Shown here piece after piece: positions 6,155-11,716 of a stretch of 11,716 nucleotides of DNA; position 1 is the first letter of the stretch; the number at the start of each line of letters is the position of its first letter. The translations under genes and the position numbers were made by a program. The stretch comes from Actinomycetes bacterium. GTDB lineage: Bacteria; Actinomycetota; Acidimicrobiia; Acidimicrobiales; UBA8190. The notes under the pieces are model-generated. The model was not told where the DNA came from. It ran no database searches and saw nothing but the letters and a program-made list of their open reading frames with translations. The stretch is from contig JAJYAB010000028.1 in the NCBI GenBank assembly GCA_021779775.1, positions 1 to 11,716 on the forward strand, read 5' to 3'.

Positions 6155-8085
6155 CGGCCGACCGCCTTCTGACCTCCGGCGGATCGGATACCCGGCGTCC
6201 GCCGGTCGACGACCCCGGGCCGGCGGAGCCCGTTGCCGTCGACGGGTGCATCGCCGCCGCCGTGGATGCCCTACGACGTGGCCAGGATCCGGCCGGTTGG
6301 TGGAAGGGCGAGCTCGAGACGAACGTCACCATGGATGCCGAAGATCTGATGCTCCGGCAGTTCCTCGGCATCCGCACCGCCGAGCAGACGGAGCGCTCGG
6401 CACGGTGGATCCGTTCACGCCAGCAAGCCGACGGCACGTGGGCCACGTTCCACGGCGGCCCGCCGGACGTCTCCACCACCGTCGAGGCCTACGTCGCCCT
6501 GCGCCTGGCGGGTGACCTCCCCGAGGCGGACCATCTTCGGGCTGCCGCAGATTTCGTCCGCTCCAACGGCGGGTTGGAGGCCAGCAGGGTCTTCACCCGG
6601 ATCTGGCTCGCCCTCTTCGGCCTCTGGTCGTGGGACGCCCTGCCAGTGCTGCCACCTGAGCTGGTGCTGCTCCCCCCATGGGTGCCGCTCAACGTGTACG
6701 ACTTCGCCTGCTGGGCACGTCAGACCGTGGTGGCCCTGACCGTCATCGGCGCCCACCGCCCGGCGCGCGACCTCGGCATCACTGTCGACGAGCTGCGGTC
6801 CGGCGCCGAGCGTGTGCCGGACCGGTCGCTGCGCACGTGGGGCGGGCGCTTCGAGCAGCTCGACCGGCTGCTCCACCGCTACGAGCGCCGGCCGCTGCAG
6901 GCCCTGCGCCGCCTGGCGCTGGAGCGGGCCGAGCGCTGGATCATCGCCCGCCAGGAGGCGGATGGCTCGTGGGGCGGGATCCAGCCGCCGTGGGTGTACT
7001 CGCTCATGGCCCTGCACCTGCAGGGCTACGCCCTGGACCACCCGGTGATGGCGGCCGGGCTGGCCGGGCTGGATCGGTTCACCATCGACGGCGACGGCGG
7101 GCGGCGCCTCGAGGCGTGCCAGTCCCCGGTCTGGGACACGGCACTGGCCGTGCTTGCGCTGGCGGACACCGGAGCCAGCGCGGATGACGATGCGCTGGCG
7201 CGCGCCGGGCGATGGCTGGTCGCCGAGGAGGTCACCGTGCCCGGGGACTGGCAGGTTCGCCGACCGCATCTGGCACCGGGCGGCTGGGCCTTCGAGTTCG
7301 ACAACGACTGCTACCCCGACGTCGACGACACCGCCGAGGTGGCCATGGCGCTCGGCCGGATCGCCGGCGTCCCCCGTGGCCCGCTGGACCGGGCGGTCGA
7401 CTGGCTGCTCGGCATGCAGTGCAAGGACGGAGGATGGGGGGCCTTCGATGTCGACAACCAGCGCGGGCTGTGCCGCGAGCTGCCGTTCTGCGACTTCGGA
7501 GAGCTCATCGACCCACCCAGCGCAGATGTCACCGGCCACGTCGTCGAGTTCCTGGCGGTCAGCGGCCGGGCCCCGGGGCCTATGGCGCGCGGCGTCGCCT
7601 GGCTGCTGCGCGAGCAGGAGGCTGACGGCTCGTGGTTCGGGCGATGGGGGGTGAACCACGTCTACGGCACCGGCACCGTGGTGCCGGCCCTGGTCGCCGC
7701 CGGGGTTCCCGGTGACGACCCCGCCGTGCAGCGCGCGGTGCAGTGGCTCTGCCTCCATCAGAACGCCGACGGGGGCTGGGGCGAGGACTGCCGTTCCTAC
7801 GTGGACCCCGCCTGGCGCGGGCGGGGCCCGTCCACGGCATCCCAGACCGGCTGGGCGCTGCTCGCCCTGCTCGCTGCCGGAGGCGCCGGCGACGCCGTCG
7901 AGCGCGGCGTCCGATGGCTGGTGGACACCCAGTGCGAGGACGGCACCTGGGACGAGCCATGGTTCACCGGGACCGGGTTCCCAGGCGACTTCTACATCAA
8001 CTACCACCTCTACCGCCAGGTGTTCCCGATGATGGCCCTCGGCCGCTACCGGGCCGCCGGCGGTCCAGGGGCAGCCGATGCCTGA
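6151..8085 (+). CDS. shc: Squalene-hopene cyclase
   Basis: Class II triterpene cyclase that protonates and folds squalene into hopene and hopanol; a monotopic membrane enzyme in the family. From GTG 6151 it has 644 residues, normal for the family. The acid motif DVDD (D390, D392, D393) is the DXDD proton donor. Six QW-type repeats are readable: Q92-W97, Q268-W274, Q423-W429, Q489-W495, Q537-W543 and Q594-W600. Other conserved parts are CQSPVWDT (323-330), GGWAFEF (377-383), WGVNHVYGT (499-507), PSTASQTGWALLAL (560-573) and the C-terminal GTGFPGDFYINYHLYR (607-622). The first ~30 residues are variable. The start forms a GTGA overlap with the upstream gene; the frame is open further upstream, but that part overlaps the polyprenyl synthase and shows no cyclase features. 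The 3' end overlaps hpnG-ispH by 8 bases. Hopene rather than another triterpene is inferred from the neighbours. Confidence 0.97.
   Translation: MTADRLLTSGGSDTRRPPVDDPGPAEPVAVDGCIAAAVDALRRGQDPAGWWKGELETNVTMDAEDLMLRQFLGIRTAEQTERSARWIRSRQQADGTWATFHGGPPDVSTTVEAYVALRLAGDLPEADHLRAAADFVRSNGGLEASRVFTRIWLALFGLWSWDALPVLPPELVLLPPWVPLNVYDFACWARQTVVALTVIGAHRPARDLGITVDELRSGAERVPDRSLRTWGGRFEQLDRLLHRYERRPLQALRRLALERAERWIIARQEADGSWGGIQPPWVYSLMALHLQGYALDHPVMAAGLAGLDRFTIDGDGGRRLEACQSPVWDTALAVLALADTGASADDDALARAGRWLVAEEVTVPGDWQVRRPHLAPGGWAFEFDNDCYPDVDDTAEVAMALGRIAGVPRGPLDRAVDWLLGMQCKDGGWGAFDVDNQRGLCRELPFCDFGELIDPPSADVTGHVVEFLAVSGRAPGPMARGVAWLLREQEADGSWFGRWGVNHVYGTGTVVPALVAAGVPGDDPAVQRAVQWLCLHQNADGGWGEDCRSYVDPAWRGRGPSTASQTGWALLALLAAGGAGDAVERGVRWLVDTQCEDGTWDEPWFTGTGFPGDFYINYHLYRQVFPMMALGRYRAAGGPGAADA
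8067..8071 (+). promoter_or_regulatory. Shine-Dalgarno (AGGGG) for hpnG-ispH
   Basis: AGGGG lies 6 bases before ATG 8078, inside the 3' end of shc. It supports ATG 8078 as the start even though this overlaps the shc stop by 8 bases. Confidence 0.45.
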
Positions 8086-9559
8086 GCTGACGGTGGTCAC
8101 GGCCCTCAGGCTCGAGGCGCTCGCCGTCGGCGGCCGGACCACCGTTGCGGGGATGGGGCGGCACAACGCCACCACCACCGGGGCGCGCCTGTCCAGCTCT
8201 CTCCCGCCGGACGCGCCGGTCGTGGTGGCCGGGGTGGGGGGTGGCGTCTCCCCCGAGCTACGTTCCGGGCAGGTGGTGGTGGCTACCGAGGTCCGCACCA
8301 CCGGCGACGGCCGCCACAGGGGGCTGCCACTGCCTGGCGCCAGCATCGTGGCCAACGAGTTGGCGCGCAGTGGGCTCGACGTCCGGACCGGTCCGGTCGT
8401 CTCGTCCGATCGGATCCTCGGACGTCGTCAGCGGGCCGCCTTGTGGGAGACCGGCGCACTGCTGGTGGACATGGAGTCGGTCTGGTTGGCCGAGCAGCTG
8501 GCCGGGCACCCGCTGGCCGTGGTCCGGGTAGCGGCCGACTCCATGACACACGGTCCGGTGGTCGGCGGCCTGCGGACCATCAGACCCCTGATGGGCATCC
8601 GGACGCCGCTCGAGCGCTGGGCATGCGCCCTCGGCCGTCGAGACGTCGTGCTGGCTGCTCCCCGCTCGTTCTGCGCCGGGGTGGAGCGCGCCGTGGACAT
8701 CGTGGAGCGGTCGCTCGAGCGCTTCGGTGCGCCGGTCTACGTCCGGCGGCAGATCGTCCACAACACCCACGTGGTGGCCGATCTGCAGGCGCGTGGCGCG
8801 GTCTTCGTGGAGGAGCTCGACGAGGTGCCGGTCGGGGCCACCTGCGTGCTCGCCGCCCACGGCGTGCACCCGGCCGTCCATATCGAGGCCCGTAAGCGGC
8901 AGCTCAACGTCATCGATGCCACGTGCCCCCTGGTGGCCAAGGTCCACCACGAGGCCCGCCGCTACGCCCGCCAGGGACGCCACCTGGTGCTGGTGGGCCA
9001 TGGCGAGCACGAGGAGGTGGTCGGCACCATGGGCGAGGCGCCCGACCGCACCCATCTGGTGGAGACGATCGACGACGTCGAGCGGCTGCCACTCGCCCGC
9101 GACGAGCCAGTCGCCTACCTGACCCAGACCACCCTGGCGGTCGACGAGACGGCCGGGATCGTCGATGCGCTGCGGAACCGCTTCACCGACCTGGTCGGAC
9201 CGGCCGCTCACGACATCTGCTACGCCACCCAGAACCGCCAGGACGCCGTGTCCGCTCTGGCCGGCCGCTGCGACCTCCTACTCGTGGTCGGCTCCCCCAA
9301 TTCGTCCAACACGGTTCGCCTCGTCGAGGTCGCCCGGCGCCAGGGGTGCCACGCCGAGCTGGTGGAGGACGAGCACCACCTACAGCTATCCTGGCTAGAC
9401 GGGGTTTCGGTGGTCGGGGTCACGGCCGGCGCCTCGGCCCCGGAGTCCCTTGTCCAACGAGTCGTCACGGCCCTTGGGATCCTCGGCCCCATCGAGGTCC
9501 GCGAGCAGCGGACCTCCACCGAGACCGTTCGCTTTTCCCTCCCACAGAAGGTGCGCTGA
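8078..9559 (+). CDS. hpnG-ispH: Fusion protein: adenosylhopane nucleosidase/phosphorylase (HpnG) + HMBPP reductase (IspH)
   Basis: One uninterrupted ORF of 493 residues. Residues 1-~185 are a small nucleoside-phosphorylase/MTAN-like domain: VVTALRLEALAV with E13, AGVGGGVSPELRSGQVVVATEV (start 51), SSDRIL, and the signature VDMES (130-134) followed by VRVAADS (149-155). By family and context it is HpnG, which removes adenine from adenosylhopane. Residues ~188-493 are a full IspH, the last MEP-pathway enzyme reducing HMBPP to IPP and DMAPP. The three 4Fe-4S cysteines are C199 (FCAGVERAV), C273 (DATCPLV) and C381 (ICYAT). E. coli active-site residues have counterparts: H228, H261, E313 (HEEVVGTMG), T351 (TQTTLAV) and NSSN 408-411. 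The domains join without a long linker. An internal GTG at 8648 has no ribosome site, so separate IspH initiation is unlikely. The stop overlaps hpnH by one base (TGATG). Domain calls are firm; that both are active in one chain is inference. Confidence 0.94.
   Translation: MPELTVVTALRLEALAVGGRTTVAGMGRHNATTTGARLSSSLPPDAPVVVAGVGGGVSPELRSGQVVVATEVRTTGDGRHRGLPLPGASIVANELARSGLDVRTGPVVSSDRILGRRQRAALWETGALLVDMESVWLAEQLAGHPLAVVRVAADSMTHGPVVGGLRTIRPLMGIRTPLERWACALGRRDVVLAAPRSFCAGVERAVDIVERSLERFGAPVYVRRQIVHNTHVVADLQARGAVFVEELDEVPVGATCVLAAHGVHPAVHIEARKRQLNVIDATCPLVAKVHHEARRYARQGRHLVLVGHGEHEEVVGTMGEAPDRTHLVETIDDVERLPLARDEPVAYLTQTTLAVDETAGIVDALRNRFTDLVGPAAHDICYATQNRQDAVSALAGRCDLLLVVGSPNSSNTVRLVEVARRQGCHAELVEDEHHLQLSWLDGVSVVGVTAGASAPESLVQRVVTALGILGPIEVREQRTSTETVRFSLPQKVR
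9546..9551 (+). promoter_or_regulatory. Shine-Dalgarno (AGAAGG) for hpnH
   Basis: AGAAGG lies 7 bases before ATG 9559 and overlaps the last codons of hpnG-ispH. It fixes the hpnH start, because the same frame is open far upstream inside the IspH domain. Confidence 0.5.
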
Positions 9560-10563
9560 TGCCTGTCCCTCTCCGCCAGAACATCCGGATCGGCACCCAC
9601 CTGCTGCGCCAGCGGGTGAAGCGTACGAAGCACTACCCGTTCATCGTCGAGATCGAGCCGCTCTTCAGCTGCAACCTCAGCTGCCCCGGGTGCGGCAAGA
9701 TCCAGCACCCCACCGACATCCTGCGCCAGCGCCTGTCCGTGGAGGACGTGGTCGGCGCCGTAGAGGAGTCGGGTACGCCGATGGTGTCCATCGCCGGCGG
9801 CGAGCCACTCCTGCATCCTGACATCGAGCGGATGGTGGCCGAGCTGATGGCCCGTAAGGTCTACGTGTACCTGTGCACCAACGCGGTCCTCCTGGAACGA
9901 CGCATCGATCGGTTCACGCCGTCGCGGTACTTCTCGTTCGTCATCCATATCGACGGGCTACGCGAGCGCCACGACACCGCCGTGGACCGCGAGGGTGTCT
10001 TCGACACGGCCGTGCAGGCGATCAAGCTGGCCAAGGAGCGCGGGTTCCGGGTGACGACCAACTCCACGTTCTTCAACACCGACTCGCCGAAGACGGTCCG
10101 AGACGTCCTCGACTTCCTGAACGACGACCTGGGGGTGGACGCCATGATGATCTCCCCCGCCTACGCCTACCAGAAGGCGCCGGACCAGGAGCACTTCCTG
10201 GGGGTGGAGCAGACCCGCAAGCTGTTCCGCGACGCGTTCGAGGGCCGGCGGAAGAAGTGGCGGTTGAACCACTCGCCCCTCTTCTTGGACTTTCTCGAGG
10301 GCAAGCGCGATTTCAGCTGCACGGCATGGGGGATCCCCAGCTACTCGGTCCTCGGCTGGCAGCGGCCGTGCTACCTCATGGCCGACGGGTACGCCTCGAG
10401 CTACCGCGAGCTGGTCGAGACGACCGACTGGGACGCATACGGCCGGGGGAAGGATCCCCGCTGCGCCAACTGCATGGCGCACTGCGGCTACGAGCCCACC
10501 GCGGTCATGGCCACCATGGGCTCGCTGCGCGAGTCGCTGCGGGCCATGGTCTCCACCCACTGA
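9559..10563 (+). CDS. hpnH: Adenosylhopane synthase HpnH (radical SAM)
   Basis: Radical SAM enzyme that joins the 5'-deoxyadenosyl group of SAM to hopene (diploptene), giving adenosylhopane, the first step towards C35 hopanoids. It is 334 residues, normal for HpnH. The cluster motif is CNLSCPGC (C38, C42, C45), preceded by FIVEIEPLFS and followed by GKIQHP. AGGEPLLHPD (79-88) is the SAM-binding GGE region. C106 lies in YLCTNA; from memory, a Cys at this position matters for hydrogen transfer in the Streptomyces enzyme. HIDGL (130-134), TTNSTFF and the C-terminal cysteines C254, C271, C302, C305 and C309 (RCANCMAHCGYE) complete the HpnH pattern. ATG 9559 shares one base with the upstream stop. 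It is the last gene of the operon, converging with ahcY after a 47-base gap. Its stop codon lies within a 15-bp tandem repeat. Confidence 0.96.
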   Translation: MPVPLRQNIRIGTHLLRQRVKRTKHYPFIVEIEPLFSCNLSCPGCGKIQHPTDILRQRLSVEDVVGAVEESGTPMVSIAGGEPLLHPDIERMVAELMARKVYVYLCTNAVLLERRIDRFTPSRYFSFVIHIDGLRERHDTAVDREGVFDTAVQAIKLAKERGFRVTTNSTFFNTDSPKTVRDVLDFLNDDLGVDAMMISPAYAYQKAPDQEHFLGVEQTRKLFRDAFEGRRKKWRLNHSPLFLDFLEGKRDFSCTAWGIPSYSVLGWQRPCYLMADGYASSYRELVETTDWDAYGRGKDPRCANCMAHCGYEPTAVMATMGSLRESLRAMVSTH

Positions 10564-10600
10564 CCGGGCACCCACTGACCGGGCGCCCACTGACCAGCAC
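10556..10600 (+). repeat. 15-bp tandem repeat across the hpnH stop codon
   Basis: Three 15-bp units (10556-10570, 10571-10585, 10586-10600) each begin CCCACTGACC. The first two differ at one base; the third diverges over its last five. The first unit contains the hpnH stop; because the period is a multiple of three, TGA recurs in the same frame at 10576 and 10591. The array fills most of the short gap between the convergent hpnH and ahcY. Confidence 0.85.
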
Positions 10601-10610
10601 CCCGGCGTGC

Positions 10611-11716
10611 TCAGTAGCGGTAGGTGTCCGGCTTGTAGGGACCTTCGACAGGAACACCGATGTAGTCGGCCTGGTCCGGGGTGAGGGTGGTCAGCTTCAC
10701 CCCGAGTGCCTGCAGGTGCAGCGATGCCACCCGCTCGTCGAGATGCTTCGGCAGCACGTACACCTTCGGGTCGTAGCCCTCCGGCTTCGTGAACAGCTCG
10801 ATCTGGGCCATCGTCTGGTTGGTGAACGAGTTGGACATGACGAAGCTCGGATGGCCGGTGGCGTTGCCGAGGTTCAAGAGGCGCCCTTCGGACAGCACGA
10901 TGACGGCATGCCCGTCGGGGAACACCCACTTGTCGACCTGCGGCTTGACGGTGACCCGCTCCACGCCCGGCACGGCAGCCAGGCCGGCCATGTCGATCTC
11001 GTTGTCGAAATGACCGATGTTGCCGACGATCGCCTGGTGCTTCATCCGCTGCATGTGAGACGCCGTGACGATGTCCTTATTGCCGGTGGCGGTCACGATG
11101 ATGTCGGCACGGTCGAGCACGTCTTCGAGGGTCGTCACCTCGAAGCCGTCCATAGCGGCCTGCAGGGCGCAGATCGGGTCGATCTCCGTGACGACGACCC
11201 GGGCACCCTGCCCGCGCAGCGACTCGGCGCAGCCCTTGCCGACGTCGCCGTAGCCGCAGATCACGGCCACCTTTCCGCCGATCAGGACGTCGGTGGCCCG
11301 GTTGATGCCGTCGACCAGCGAGTGGCGGCAGCCGTACTTGTTGTCGAACTTCGACTTGGTGACCGCGTCGTTGACGTTGATCGCCGGGAACAGCAGCTCG
11401 CCCCGGCGCTCCATCTCGTACAGCCGGTGCACGCCGGTAGTGGTCTCCTCGGTCACCCCGCGGATGCCGTTGGCCATGGTTGTCCACCGGCTCGGGTCCT
11501 CGGTCTGGCAGCGGGCCAGCAGGCGCAGCACCACCTCGAGCTCTTCGCTGCCTGCGGTCGCCGGGTCGGGGACCACGCCCGCCTTCTCGAATTGGACGCC
11601 CTTGTGGACGAGCATGGTGGCGTCCCCGCCGTCGTCGAGGATCATGTTGGGCCCGCCCTCCGGCCAGGTCAGCGCCTGGTCGGTGCACCACCAGTACTCT
11701 TCGAGCGTCTCACCCT
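10611..11716 (-). CDS. ahcY: Adenosylhomocysteinase (S-adenosylhomocysteine hydrolase; N-terminus outside window)
   Basis: NAD-dependent cytosolic enzyme that splits S-adenosylhomocysteine into adenosine and homocysteine, clearing the inhibitor left by SAM-dependent methylation. The frame runs to the right edge without a start; about 367 of the usual ~430-490 residues are present. Reading in from the edge, ETLEEYWWC...WPEGGPNMILDDGGDAT is the conserved substrate-domain region. Numbering from the Met at 11645: the PDPATAGSEEL...EDPSRWTTMANG insert (27-60) is typical of many bacterial forms; NVNDAVTKSKFDN (90-102) carries catalytic Lys/Asp/Asn; GYGDVGKG (121-128) is the NAD Rossmann motif; HFDNEIDM follows later; and the C-terminus GPYKPDTYRY supplies the Lys/Tyr that reach a neighbouring subunit's NAD. 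Stop TGA is at 10613-10611. It converges with the operon and is probably transcribed separately. Nothing marks it as dedicated to hopanoid synthesis. Confidence 0.97.
   Translation of the reverse strand, partial: GETLEEYWWCTDQALTWPEGGPNMILDDGGDATMLVHKGVQFEKAGVVPDPATAGSEELEVVLRLLARCQTEDPSRWTTMANGIRGVTEETTTGVHRLYEMERRGELLFPAINVNDAVTKSKFDNKYGCRHSLVDGINRATDVLIGGKVAVICGYGDVGKGCAESLRGQGARVVVTEIDPICALQAAMDGFEVTTLEDVLDRADIIVTATGNKDIVTASHMQRMKHQAIVGNIGHFDNEIDMAGLAAVPGVERVTVKPQVDKWVFPDGHAVIVLSEGRLLNLGNATGHPSFVMSNSFTNQTMAQIELFTKPEGYDPKVYVLPKHLDERVASLHLQALGVKLTTLTPDQADYIGVPVEGPYKPDTYRY

Noticed and set aside
6415..8355. Open frame of 646 codons on the - strand opposite shc
   Set aside because: It lies antisense to an unambiguous squalene-hopene cyclase. 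Long antisense frames are expected at this GC content, and its translation shows no recognisable domain.
8923..9558. In-frame upstream extension of hpnH to an ATG at 8923
   Set aside because: This region codes for the IspH domain in another frame; the HpnH family begins at ATG 9559, which has its own ribosome site.
10596..10611. Small hairpin AGCAC-cccggc-GTGCT as an intrinsic terminator between hpnH and ahcY
   Set aside because: The stem is only 5 bp and no T-run follows on either strand. It may assist termination but I cannot support it as a terminator.

Overview
The window is a high-GC, densely coded stretch that looks actinobacterial: strong GC bias at third codon positions, frequent GTG starts, a homodimeric-type pyruvate dehydrogenase E1, and an S-adenosylhomocysteine hydrolase with the insertion usual in actinobacteria. 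I cannot place it lower than Actinomycetota; Acidimicrobiia or a relative is a guess.

Layout. Positions 1-1431 hold the C-terminal half of aceE, running in from the left edge. After an 82-base spacer, seven genes run head to tail on the + strand (1514-10563): hpnC, hpnD, hpnE, a short-chain polyprenyl diphosphate synthase, shc (squalene-hopene cyclase), a fused hpnG-ispH, and hpnH. Every junction between them is a start/stop overlap of 1 to 8 bases, so this is one tightly coupled operon. The final gene, ahcY, lies on the - strand (10611 to the right edge), converges on hpnH, and is cut by the window end. No non-coding stretch exceeds 82 bases.

Together the seven genes describe an almost self-contained hopanoid pathway. 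The IspH domain makes IPP/DMAPP from HMBPP. The polyprenyl synthase condenses these to (probably) farnesyl diphosphate. HpnD, HpnC and HpnE convert two FPP to squalene through presqualene diphosphate and hydroxysqualene. Shc cyclises squalene to hopene/hopanol. HpnH adds a 5'-deoxyadenosyl radical from SAM to give adenosylhopane, and the HpnG domain removes adenine towards ribosylhopane, the precursor of C35 bacteriohopanepolyols. No hpnO, hpnI/J/K, methylase (hpnP/hpnR), transporter (hpnN) or regulator is in view.

The most notable feature is the single-ORF fusion of HpnG (a tailoring enzyme at the end of the pathway) to IspH (the last MEP-pathway enzyme), with the key residues of IspH all present. 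Secondary oddities are several short in-frame tandem repeats (in hpnC, twice in hpnD, and across the hpnH stop codon), a palindrome just before hpnC, an unusual C-terminal tail on HpnE, and a long disordered N-terminus on the polyprenyl synthase. The pathway itself is known; I do not see a wholly undescribed system here.
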